A DNA stretch of 42,688 nt from JBDKTH01 sp964558295. GTDB lineage: Bacteria; Planctomycetota; Planctomycetia; Pirellulales; Thermoguttaceae. Shown here in pieces: positions 25,773 to 34,060 of this stretch. Under the pieces are notes generated by a model that was given only the letters and a program-made list of their open reading frames with translations, made no database searches and was not told the DNA's origin. The DNA is taken from positions 1 through 42,688 of the forward strand of contig CAZLDQ010000021.1 in NCBI GenBank assembly GCA_964558295.1, in the 5' to 3' direction. Numbering within the stretch: the stretch's first letter is position 1; every line of letters starts with the position of its first letter. Position numbers and translations under genes: made by a program.

Positions 25773-26431
25773 TGACCTTGAATACACAGATCGCGCGAGT
25801 TTTGATCGTAGACGATCACCCCGTGGTTCGACGTGGCTTAGCCGAGTTGATTGGTGATGAACCCGATCTGGAGGTGTGCGGGGAAGCATCCGATGCGCCC
25901 GATGCGCTGCGCCAGGTCGAGACGAAGCATCCCGACGTGGTCGTCGTCGATATCTCACTGCAGGCGGGAAACGGAATCGAGTTGATCCAACAGATCAAGG
26001 AACGCGACGAACGGATCAAGACCATTGTCTCCTCGATGCATGACGAATCCCTGTTCGCCGAGCGAGCGCTCCGCGCAGGGGCCATGGGTTACATCAACAA
26101 GCAAGAGCCCACCGAAAGGGTGATCGACGCAATCCATGAGGTCCTCAGCGGCCAAGTGTATCTGAGTGCACGAATGGCGAATCGGCTCCTCCAGAGTGTT
26201 GTGGGGGGGGAGACTTTGGAGCAAGACCCGATCGGCTCCTTGTCCAATCGAGAGCTTGAGGTCTTCGAGTTGATCGGCCAGGGCCTCACGACCAAAAAGA
26301 TCGCCGGACGGCTCCATCTCAGCCCGAAGACGATTGAGACACATCGTGAGAAAATCAAGACGAAGCTGAACCTCAACAACAGCACGGAATTGAGTCGCCG
26401 GGCCGTCCAGTGGGTCCTGGAAAATCGTTAA
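25772..26431 (+). CDS. NarL/FixJ-family response regulator (GacA/UvrY-like)
   Basis: 219 residues from the ATG at 25772, preceded by AGGAGTAGG. The frame is open upstream to 25712 but that part is leader. Receiver domain 1-125: VLIVDDHPVVRRGL at the start, phospho-acceptor Asp60 in VVVVDISL, and lysine in GYINKQEP. LuxR-type HTH about 155-215: LSNRELEVFELIGQGLTTKKIAGRLHLSPKTIETHREKIKTKLN, in which the recognition helix is intact. It probably takes phosphate from the Hpt domain of the nearby hybrid kinase, as GacA does from GacS. It is divergent from csrA, and its leader is rich in GGA. Confidence 0.92.
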   Translation: MTLNTQIARVLIVDDHPVVRRGLAELIGDEPDLEVCGEASDAPDALRQVETKHPDVVVVDISLQAGNGIELIQQIKERDERIKTIVSSMHDESLFAERALRAGAMGYINKQEPTERVIDAIHEVLSGQVYLSARMANRLLQSVVGGETLEQDPIGSLSNRELEVFELIGQGLTTKKIAGRLHLSPKTIETHREKIKTKLNLNNSTELSRRAVQWVLENR

Positions 26432-26590
26432 GGTCTGTTCCAAGATTCCTGCCGCTCCGGGGGCTTTTGAGGTAATCCCGGATCAGCAAATCAGGAGTAG
26501 CCCGATCCCCAAACGCCGATCCGCGTGTCTAATAGTCCCTTATCACGTAAAGGGCATGCGGCGAGCAAGAATGGATGTGGGAATCGGAAC

Positions 26591-27151
26591 ATGGATGATT
26601 TGCCCGTCGGCGGAAACGCCACACTCCTTGCGGATCATATCGCGTCTCCTCAACTTCGGTCTGCCTCAGCGAGCATTCTTCCCGACGAGAACCTCGGCGG
26701 ACATCCACGGCCAGAGAGGTATTCCTCGCACGAGCGTATTGCCGGCAATTGGATGGCGGCCAGCGAAATCGAGCCGGGGATTGTCCAAGGCGGCCAGCCC
26801 CCCGAGGATTGCATTTGGGTGGCAACCATCGACAACCGTGCCGTGGGGACCGTCCGCATCTCGCACCATGCGTCACATGTTGCCCGGGTCAATATCTTCC
26901 GAATTCATCCCGCCTGGCAGCATACGGCAGTTCTCACCAAGCTCATCGAACAGGTACATCGCTATTGCTGGAATTACGGCTATCTCAAACTGGTGCTGGA
27001 ATCACTCGCCGCTCCGGCCATCGTGCGCACGATGCTCGCACACCACGGTTTTCATCTAGTTCGTCGTCGGCGAATCCTGGAACGTGACTGGCTCGAATAC
27101 TATATCGATCTCTATTTCGCGCCGCGTCAGGAGGATAGTCTTCGACCGTAA
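26591..27151 (+). CDS. GNAT-like acetyltransferase
   Basis: About 186 residues from the ATG at 26591; a GTG at 26525 would add 22. A central part fits the GNAT fold: strand CIWVATIDNRAVGTVRI, strand VARVNIFRIHPAWQH leading into the acetyl-CoA loop region, helix LTKLIEQVHRYCWNYGY, strand LKLVLES, then VRTMLAHHGFHLVRRRR as motif B and LEYYIDLYF at the end. The Q/RxxGxG/A pyrophosphate loop is poorly conserved (HPAWQHTAVL), so activity is uncertain. It ends inside the convergent PP2C-like gene by 25 bases. The target is unknown. Confidence 0.68.
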   Translation: MDDLPVGGNATLLADHIASPQLRSASASILPDENLGGHPRPERYSSHERIAGNWMAASEIEPGIVQGGQPPEDCIWVATIDNRAVGTVRISHHASHVARVNIFRIHPAWQHTAVLTKLIEQVHRYCWNYGYLKLVLESLAAPAIVRTMLAHHGFHLVRRRRILERDWLEYYIDLYFAPRQEDSLRP

Positions 27152-27969
27152 AGGGATGTGCGGCGTCTTTCGGCCGCCTCGCGTTTCTCACGTGCCGCGT
27201 CAAGGCCCTGGCACTGAACGGCCACCATCGTGATATTGTCCCTACTTCCTTGGGCTCTTGCGACATCGATGAGTAGATGACAGATTTCTTGCGAACCTCC
27301 CCCAGATTCCAGCAATGAGGCGATTTGTGTGTCGGACACATGCCTGGTGAGTCCGTCCGTACAAAGGAGTAAGGTGTCGCCCAGGGCAAGTTCGACGCGC
27401 TGCCCTTCGGGTCTGCATCGCATCCCGCTGGCACCCTCATTGTCGCGGACGCGGTTGGGCGACTCCTTGATCAACTGGCTGAGTTGGCCATTGCGCCACA
27501 GATAGCAACACCCATCGCCAACATGGACCAAGTATAGTCCAGGCCAGATGAGGTACGCCAGCGTGATCCTGATCCCAGTGTCGGCCCCAGTCGGCCAGTT
27601 CGACAATTCGGTGCAAATCGCTGCTTGACAATGCTTCAGTACCGAGACCAGATCTGCCAACAAATCGTCTTCGGCCGTCTCATCGACACAGAAGAACCAT
27701 CGCATGTGGTTGAGGATATAGTGAACGACACTGTCGACAGCAGTCGAACTGGGTGGACTGCCTTTGACAGCGTCCCCTGCATGATCGACGACCAGCAGTA
27801 GTTTCCCTTGTGATCCACCAAACAGCTTGGCCTGTTCATCGCGTCCCAAGCTGGTCTGATACACTCGCAGTGATTTATTCAAGTCGGCAATGAGAAACTG
27901 GGCATCATTGACCTTACGCACACACCCCGCGTCGCTTAGGCCGTGGCAGTCAATCAGTCGGAGCATCAT
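27127..27969 (-). CDS. PP2C-like protein, second copy
   Basis: 280 residues from the ATG at 27969, with GGGAG seven bases before it. Same family as 20017-20940: QFLIADLNKSLRVYQTSL and LFGGSQGKLLLVV are the planctomycete PP2C pattern. VHVGDGCCYLWR, LLLCTDGLTRHV and GSRDNITMVAVQC follow. Here the CTDGL aspartate is kept, but the usual DGMGG motif reads DHAGD (Asp62 kept, Gly63 changed to His) and NED reads ND with no Glu. So this copy keeps what the first copy has lost, and the reverse. It lies next to the GacA-like regulator and GNAT genes, convergent with the latter. It could dephosphorylate Ser/Thr proteins or be a regulatory binding protein. Confidence 0.82.
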   Translation of the reverse strand: MMLRLIDCHGLSDAGCVRKVNDAQFLIADLNKSLRVYQTSLGRDEQAKLFGGSQGKLLLVVDHAGDAVKGSPPSSTAVDSVVHYILNHMRWFFCVDETAEDDLLADLVSVLKHCQAAICTELSNWPTGADTGIRITLAYLIWPGLYLVHVGDGCCYLWRNGQLSQLIKESPNRVRDNEGASGMRCRPEGQRVELALGDTLLLCTDGLTRHVSDTQIASLLESGGGSQEICHLLIDVARAQGSRDNITMVAVQCQGLDAAREKREAAERRRTSLYGRRLSS

Positions 27970-28290
27970 CTCGCAACTCCCTTTAGCTTCCCGGCCCCCT
28001 TGGTGCAAATGGGATTCCCTCCGCAAGCAAAGCAATGGGACGCTCCCTCTCTGAGAAGGGCTCTCCCCCAATACCCATCCCACCTCAGTAAGCATGAAGA
28101 AGGAGTCCATTGCCCCTCCGGTATGCCCCCTGCCTCTGGAAAATGATCACCAAACGACCATTCCGAAAGCCATCGGACCAGTTTCGCATGGCTGGCAAGC
28201 GGGAATATCGTCAGTCGTCACAGGTCCAGACAATCCGTTCCTTCTGGCATCGCGGCGTCTGCAGCAGCCGGTACGGCAGGGACACTGATC

Positions 28291-28473
28291 ATGCCAGACA
28301 CCACAACCCCTGCCACAGCGGAGCCTTTTCCCCCGCAGGGGATTGAATTGTCCGAGGGCTTCTACTACCATGCGGGTGTCGAGGCTTTGGATGCTTGGCT
28401 TCTGGAATGGCTGGAGGTTGATTCCAACGTTCTCGAGGATACGGTTCCTTTTGTACCTAGAGCAAGGAGATGA
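28291..28473 (+). CDS. Possible small protein upstream of the ceramidase-like gene
   Basis: 60 residues (MPDTTTPATAEPFPPQGIEL, then an amphipathic Leu/Trp/Glu-rich helix). AGGGA lies nine bases before the ATG, and the stop is four bases before the next start, which would suit coupling. I recognise no domain, and the rest of 27970-28290 is non-coding. It may equally be leader sequence. Confidence 0.3.
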   Translation: MPDTTTPATAEPFPPQGIELSEGFYYHAGVEALDAWLLEWLEVDSNVLEDTVPFVPRARR

Positions 28474-28477
28474 CAAC

Positions 28478-30007
28478 ATGGCAGGCTCGTTTTTCCGTGT
28501 CGCACAACTTGCGTCACTCCTCCTTTGCGTAACAGCATTTGGTGTCTCCTCATCGCACGCCGAGGCTCCCCAGTTGAAGGCCGGTTTTGCGGAACGTGAC
28601 ATCACTCCGGACATTGGTATGGAACAGCCAGGGGGCTATGGCAAGTCGTTCCACCGGACGCTTCATGATCCATGCAAGGTTCGGGCCGTGGTGTTTGATG
28701 ACGGCACCAAGCGTGTAGCTCTGGTGGGCATCGACGCCCTGATGATCATGCGGCCGTCGGTGGAGAGGGCGAGAAAGGGGATTCAGGAGCAGTGTGGTAT
28801 CGCCAAAGAAGCGATTCTCATCGGGGCTTCCCACTCCCATTCTTCCGGCCCTACGGGGATGATCCTACCGGGACAGTTCGATGGCGCATCACCGTTGGTT
28901 CAGAAGCTGGCCTACGAACAGTCATCCTGCGCCGATGCGGCCTATCTTAAGCGCGTTGAAGACGCGATTGTTGACGCGGTATGCGAGGCCGATCGGGTGC
29001 GGGGCGAAGGCTTGTACGGCATCGGCAAGGGAATTCAGGACAAGGTGGCCTTTAACCGTCGCTTCCGGATGAAGAACGGTTTGTGCTACACGCACCCGGG
29101 CAAGGGCAATCCCGATATCGTCGAACCGGCCGGCCCAATTGATCCAGAGGTGGGCGTGATCGGCGTCTGGAACAAGGACGGCAAGCTGCGGGGCTGCGTG
29201 GTGAACTATGCTTGTCACGCAACCTGCAATCCCGGCGGCATTTCGGCCAACTGGATCTACTATCTCGAACAGACGATCCGTGGCGTCTTCGGGCCCGAAG
29301 TGGTCGTTGTCTTTCTCCAGGGAGCTTGCGGCGATGTCACCCAGGTCGACAACCTCGATCCGCACGTTAACCCGGCCCCGGAAGACTGGTCACGGCTTGT
29401 TGGAGCAGGCGTCGGGGCGGAGGCGGTGAAGGTTCTGTTGAGCATGCCACGGGGAACGCTCGTGCCACTAGACTACGCGGTCGGCAACTTGCACCTGAAG
29501 CGACGTGTGCCCAAGCCGGAACGGGTCCAAAAGTGCCTGGAACTCGTCCAAAAAGATCCCAAGGAGGTCGGTTCCACGGAATGGACTTTCGCCAAGGAAA
29601 TCGTGCTTCTTGATGCCATCGTCGCCAAGGAACCAACGAAGGATGTAGAGATTCAGGCCATTCAGATTGGTCCGGCCGTTTTTCTGACCAATCCGGCGGA
29701 GTTCTTCTGCCAGTTGGGTTTGGATATCAAGGCCAAAAGCCAGTTTCCCTTCACCTTTCCCGTGGAACTGGCCAACGATTGCGTGGGCTATGTGCCAACC
29801 GAAGAGGCCCTGGGACCACGAGGCGGCGGCTACGAGACCCGTTTGACCGCCTACAGCAATCTGGAGCCTACGGCCGGCACGAAGATGGTCGAGAAGGCGT
29901 TGGAATTAGCAAGCAAGATGAAACCTGGTATGGTTCTGGAACGTCGCAAGGCGCCTCCAACCGTGAAGGCCTGGGAATACGGCAGCGTCCCGCCGGAACT
30001 CGACTAG
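28478..30007 (+). CDS. Secreted neutral ceramidase-like hydrolase
   Basis: 509 residues from the ATG at 28478 (AAGGAG eight bases before). A signal peptide ends near SSSHA. The mature start KAGFAERDITPD is the hallmark of the neutral/alkaline non-lysosomal ceramidase N-terminal domain. GASHSHSSGP carries the likely first zinc histidine. NYACHATCNPGGIS and QGACGDVTQVDN match the central zinc and active-site segments. The C-terminal immunoglobulin-like domain of true ceramidases is not obvious. Planctomycetes have many such proteins whose substrates are probably not ceramide. The GH95-like gene starts 43 bases after its stop on the same strand, so the two are likely one transcript. Confidence 0.8.
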   Translation: MAGSFFRVAQLASLLLCVTAFGVSSSHAEAPQLKAGFAERDITPDIGMEQPGGYGKSFHRTLHDPCKVRAVVFDDGTKRVALVGIDALMIMRPSVERARKGIQEQCGIAKEAILIGASHSHSSGPTGMILPGQFDGASPLVQKLAYEQSSCADAAYLKRVEDAIVDAVCEADRVRGEGLYGIGKGIQDKVAFNRRFRMKNGLCYTHPGKGNPDIVEPAGPIDPEVGVIGVWNKDGKLRGCVVNYACHATCNPGGISANWIYYLEQTIRGVFGPEVVVVFLQGACGDVTQVDNLDPHVNPAPEDWSRLVGAGVGAEAVKVLLSMPRGTLVPLDYAVGNLHLKRRVPKPERVQKCLELVQKDPKEVGSTEWTFAKEIVLLDAIVAKEPTKDVEIQAIQIGPAVFLTNPAEFFCQLGLDIKAKSQFPFTFPVELANDCVGYVPTEEALGPRGGGYETRLTAYSNLEPTAGTKMVEKALELASKMKPGMVLERRKAPPTVKAWEYGSVPPELD

Positions 30008-30050
30008 CCCGGCCGCATCCTGAATGTGGTCCTGCGATGAGGGAGCTATC

Positions 30051-32300
30051 ATGAGAGCATCCATCGTCCGTCTACTTGCCCTTTTGGCAGCCTTGACTTG
30101 GCCCTCTGGCAGCTTTGCCGACCCGGCCACGTCTCGGCCTGCCTCACAGCTTGACCTCGCCGCCCCAATCGACCGCTGGGACGAGGCAATCCCCTTGGGC
30201 AATGGGCTCCTGGGTGGTTTGCTATGGGGGGGGAGGAATCAGTTGAAGCTTTCACTCGATCGGGGCGACCTTTGGGATTTGCGAACTCCGGAACCTCTCC
30301 AACAGGACGTCTGGACGTATGCCACCATCCGAAGACTGGTCGCCGAGAAGAACCAGGCCGAGGTGAGCCAGCTCTTTGACAAGCCCTATGGAGACTTTGC
30401 TTATCCCACAAAGATCCCGGCAGGGCGTTTGGAGTTGCCCCTCGCAGACACCCACACGGCCAAATCGTTCGGTCTCGATCTCGGCAAAGCAGTGGGTCGA
30501 GTCACCCTGGACAGAGGCAACGTGGAGGCATTCTTCAGTGCGGTTGAGCCGGTCGCCATGCTCCGCATCACTGGACCAACATCCCAGTGGCGAATCGTGC
30601 CGCCGGACTCGCTCAAACGCCTCGACTACCCACCACCACAAGTTGGCGGCGATGGGGGCACGTCATGGTCAGTCCAAGAGGCCGCCCTAGGACTGAAGTA
30701 TGCAGTGGTCGTCGCCGGGCAGCGTCATGGCGACGTAACCGAAATCGCCTTAACGATCGCTTCGACGCACGACAGCCCCGATCCCTTGGCCCTGGGACGC
30801 CAGCGGGTCGCCGGAGCCCTCAAGGCCGGTTACCAGGCGATGCTCCAGCCGCATCTTGAGTGGTGGGGGAAGTTCTGGGGTACGTCACGACTTCACGTGC
30901 CCGATGTAGCCGTTCAACAGCACTATGACCTGGTGCAGTACTTTTATGGTGCTGCTTCCCGGCGTGGAGCACCACCGATACCACTCCAAGGGATCTGGAC
31001 CGCCGATGAAGGGACCCTTCCGCCTTGGCATGGTGACTACCATCATGACCTGAATACGCAGTTGACCTACTGGGCCTATCTCTCTGCTGGACATTTTGAC
31101 GAGGGTGCAGCATTTCTCGACTTCATGTTCGATCTGCTCCCAGCCCATCGCCACTTTGCCCAAAAGTTCTACGAGGTCTCCGGCGCGGCGGTGCCTGGTG
31201 TAATGACCCTCGACGGTAAGCCGATGGGTGGCTGGAGCCAGTACTCCCTATCACCCACCAACGGAGCCTGGGTCGCGCAGGCGTTCTATCTTCACTGGCG
31301 CTATACGATGGATCGCACGTTCCTCAAGGAACGGGCCTATCCCTATTGCGCGGCGATTGCCGAATGCCTTGAGGCACTGCTACACCCGGGGCCGAACGGT
31401 AAGCTGAAGCTGCCACTGTCAACTTCCCCGGAGATTCACAACAATAGTCTCCAGGCCTGGCTGATGCCCAACTCAAACTACGATCTATCGCTCCTGCGCT
31501 GGCTGTTCGGCGCCCTGGTGGAGATGGCCCGGGAATCCAACGATGCAGCGGGAGTCCGGCATTGGCAGCAGGTGCTCGATCAACTGGAGGACTTGGCGGT
31601 TGCGAACGACACGGGCGTGCTTCGACTGTCACCCGAGGAGTCGCTCACCGAGTCGCACCGCCATTTCTCTCATCTCATGGCCATCCATCCCTTGGGAATA
31701 CTGACCGTCGAGGGTTCGGACCAGGATCGCAAGGTGATCTCAGCCTCGCTTGCGAATCTCGAACAACTTGGAACGCGTTTTTGGTGTGGTTACAGTTTCT
31801 CTTGGATGGCCTGCCTCGCGGCCCGATGTGGTGAAGCCACCATGGCGGCCAAATACCTGACCATTTACCTGAAGGCGTTCGTTTCCCGCAACGGGTTCCA
31901 TCTCAATGGCGATTACAAGAAGCTTGGCTATTCCAGCTTCGGTTATCGTCCCTTCACCTTGGAAGGAAACTTTGCGGCGGCACAGGCCGTCCATGAAATG
32001 CTGCTACAGAGTTGGGGAGGGGTGATCCGGGTCTTTCCTGCCGTGCCAGGGGACTGGCGTGAGGTTTCGTTTGAAGATCTGCGAGCCGAAGGAGCATTCG
32101 TCGTATCAGCCCAACGGCGAAACGGCTCAACCACACTCGTACGTATCCGGGCAGTACAGGGCGGCGTGTTGCGGTTACGAGACCCGTTCGCTGGCCGGTC
32201 CCCAGCGTGGAATCGTACGGATGTTCAGAAGAACGGCAATGAGTATCAATGCACCTTGAGGCCTGAGGAATTCCTGGAAGGCCAATGCCCTGTGGAGTGA
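30051..32300 (+). CDS. Secreted GH95-like glycoside hydrolase
   Basis: 749 residues from the ATG at 30051 (GAGGGAG before it). A signal peptide ends near SGSFA. The N-terminal domain opens with WDEAIPLGNGLLGGLLWGG, the GH95 entry motif. An (alpha/alpha)6 barrel follows with DYHHDLNTQLTYW (about 328-340), a candidate general acid in TSPE (Glu461), HRHFSHLMAIHP and NFAAAQAVHEMLLQSWGG. In alpha-L-fucosidases of GH95 the corresponding segments read NIN and DGNFG; here they read DLN and EGNFA (Glu638). This points to a side branch with different substrate or mechanism. It follows the ceramidase-like gene closely. Confidence 0.78.
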   Translation: MRASIVRLLALLAALTWPSGSFADPATSRPASQLDLAAPIDRWDEAIPLGNGLLGGLLWGGRNQLKLSLDRGDLWDLRTPEPLQQDVWTYATIRRLVAEKNQAEVSQLFDKPYGDFAYPTKIPAGRLELPLADTHTAKSFGLDLGKAVGRVTLDRGNVEAFFSAVEPVAMLRITGPTSQWRIVPPDSLKRLDYPPPQVGGDGGTSWSVQEAALGLKYAVVVAGQRHGDVTEIALTIASTHDSPDPLALGRQRVAGALKAGYQAMLQPHLEWWGKFWGTSRLHVPDVAVQQHYDLVQYFYGAASRRGAPPIPLQGIWTADEGTLPPWHGDYHHDLNTQLTYWAYLSAGHFDEGAAFLDFMFDLLPAHRHFAQKFYEVSGAAVPGVMTLDGKPMGGWSQYSLSPTNGAWVAQAFYLHWRYTMDRTFLKERAYPYCAAIAECLEALLHPGPNGKLKLPLSTSPEIHNNSLQAWLMPNSNYDLSLLRWLFGALVEMARESNDAAGVRHWQQVLDQLEDLAVANDTGVLRLSPEESLTESHRHFSHLMAIHPLGILTVEGSDQDRKVISASLANLEQLGTRFWCGYSFSWMACLAARCGEATMAAKYLTIYLKAFVSRNGFHLNGDYKKLGYSSFGYRPFTLEGNFAAAQAVHEMLLQSWGGVIRVFPAVPGDWREVSFEDLRAEGAFVVSAQRRNGSTTLVRIRAVQGGVLRLRDPFAGRSPAWNRTDVQKNGNEYQCTLRPEEFLEGQCPVE

Positions 32301-32629
32301 ATCGGATATTCCACGTTGGATTAGCCTTGCTGTTTCCGTTATGGCTCTGTCGTCATCATCAACTTCAGACCAACCGCCTCCTCTGTTTCATTACGCGCTA
32401 TGAACTGACCTGTCAGGACGACCTTCCCACCCACTACGCCTTCAAGCTGGAACAGCGGCCGACAAGTGAGCCCTCAGGCAGGAACCGAAACAGTCTCCAA
32501 ACACGGGAACAAGTGCCGCGACTAAACGGTTTCGGTGGCATGGCGTTCGCTTGACCCTGTCGGTCCATTCAGGTTACGATACAAAGACGTTTGTTTTGAC
32601 AAAACGGTAACCCGCCAAAGGAGCCCTTC
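32301..32629. other. Intergenic region before the second oxidoreductase
   Basis: No supported gene. It contains a sigma-54 promoter-like sequence at 32536-32551 and the AAAGGAG ribosome site of the next gene. Confidence 0.45.
32536..32551 (+). promoter_or_regulatory. Weak sigma-54 promoter candidate
   Basis: TGGCATGGCGTTCGCT has GG and GC separated by exactly ten bases as in -24/-12 promoters, with TGGCA intact and TCGC for TTGC. The transcript would begin about 70 bases before the oxidoreductase ATG. The window encodes a canonical sigma-54 activator. Single match, so possibly chance. Confidence 0.25.
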
Positions 32630-33913
32630 ATGTCGACATCCGGACGCATCATCTCTCGGCGCACTTTTCTGCAAACCACCGGCACCGTTGCCGCGGCAGC
32701 AACCTGGACGGCCTCCAGCTACGCTCGTGTGATCGGAGCGAACGACCGCATCCGCATCGGTTTCATCGGCGCCGGCGGCATGGGCAGCGCTCACCTCGGG
32801 GCAACAGTAGCCCTGAAGACCAAGAACAATCTGGAGCCTCTGGCTGTGGCGGACGTCTGGAAGACTCGCGCGGAGGCCGGGGCAAAGAAGGTCAATGCTC
32901 CGCAGGCGTTCACTGATTACCGCAAGGTGTTGGACATCAAGGAGGTCGACTACGTGACGATCGCCACTCCGGAGCACTGGCATGCCCGGATGACCTTGGA
33001 CGCTATGGATGCGGGCAAGGCGGTCTACTGCGAGAAGCCGATGACCCATTCAATCCCTGAAGCCCAGGCAGTGATGAAGAAGCATAAGGAAACCAAGCTT
33101 CCGCTTCAGGTCGGGGTGCAGGCGATGTCCGACGACAGCTACCGCACGGCCGCCGAAGCGGTCCGCGACGGGAAACTGGGACAGGTTGTGCAAGCCCAGA
33201 TCGAATATGTGCGGCGCTACGGGGAACAGGGGCCGTGGCGTAATCCGAGCATCACCGACGACACCCCCAAACCAGACGATCTTGATTGGAACGCTTGGCT
33301 CGGCGATGCTCCGAAGATTGCTTGGAACCCGCATCACTACTACGAGTGGCGCAACTACTCGTCCTATTCAGGCGGCATCTGCACGGATTTGTTCATCCAC
33401 CGGATCACGCGGATCATGAAGGCCTGCGACCTGCTGTATCCGCGACGTGTCGTCGGCATGGGCGGAATCTGGCAATGGCCCGATGGACGCGACCTACCTG
33501 ATAATTTCGAGATGATCTGCGAGTATCCGCGCGGCATGACCGTCTACGTGCTTGGCACGATGAGCAATCGAGTGGGTATCGACCACCTGATTCGCGGATA
33601 TCGTGCCACGCTTTACTTCACACAAACCGGTTGGACGATCAAGGACAAAGATGACAAAGTCCTCGAAGAACACAAGAAGACCGGCGGTGAAGACATTCTT
33701 TTGCACCACACCAACCTTCACAACCACTTGCGTAATGGCGAGCCGCTCAACTGCCCGGTCGAACTGGGCTTGGCCGGCGTGGTGGCGGTCAACATGGCCA
33801 ACGAGTCATGGCGTAGCGGCCAGATGATGGGGTGGGATACGAAGAACGAACGAATGGTCCCGGCCAACACGCTGGAGTTCAACCCCCATCCGGAAAAGCC
33901 AGCCACAGCCTGA
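32630..33913 (+). CDS. Tat-exported Gfo/Idh/MocA family oxidoreductase, second copy
   Basis: 427 residues with AAAGGAG before the ATG. Twin-arginine signal ISRRTFLQTTGTVAAAA. Rossmann fold with IGFIGAGGMGSAHLG, then a helix leading to VDYVTIATPEHWHARM, the catalytic AVYCEKPMTH and a C-terminal domain ending near PEKPATA. It is distinct from the copy at 7224-8555: IGAGGMG against IGCGARA, and a shorter C-terminus. It follows the GH95-like gene on the same strand and ends at a strong terminator, which suggests work on sugars released by the two exported hydrolases. The substrate is unknown. Confidence 0.9.
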   Translation: MSTSGRIISRRTFLQTTGTVAAAATWTASSYARVIGANDRIRIGFIGAGGMGSAHLGATVALKTKNNLEPLAVADVWKTRAEAGAKKVNAPQAFTDYRKVLDIKEVDYVTIATPEHWHARMTLDAMDAGKAVYCEKPMTHSIPEAQAVMKKHKETKLPLQVGVQAMSDDSYRTAAEAVRDGKLGQVVQAQIEYVRRYGEQGPWRNPSITDDTPKPDDLDWNAWLGDAPKIAWNPHHYYEWRNYSSYSGGICTDLFIHRITRIMKACDLLYPRRVVGMGGIWQWPDGRDLPDNFEMICEYPRGMTVYVLGTMSNRVGIDHLIRGYRATLYFTQTGWTIKDKDDKVLEEHKKTGGEDILLHHTNLHNHLRNGEPLNCPVELGLAGVVAVNMANESWRSGQMMGWDTKNERMVPANTLEFNPHPEKPATA

Positions 33914-33941
33914 AGGTCTGCCACAAATTCGCGACAAACCC

Positions 33942-33978
33942 CGGCCGTCGGTTCCCCTGCGAATCGACGGCCGTTTTT
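33942..33978 (+). terminator. Intrinsic terminator
   Basis: CGGCCGTCG (33942-33950) pairs perfectly with CGACGGCCG (33965-33973) around a 14-base loop, followed at once by TTTTT. It lies 28 bases after the oxidoreductase stop and also faces the convergent DUF1573 gene. Confidence 0.85.
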
Positions 33979-34060
33979 CGTTTGGAAAACACCGGTAAGT
34001 GCCTCGCCCCGATTTGATCTGGTCCCGCGTCTCAAATCGACGGCAGGAGGCGAAGTGCTC

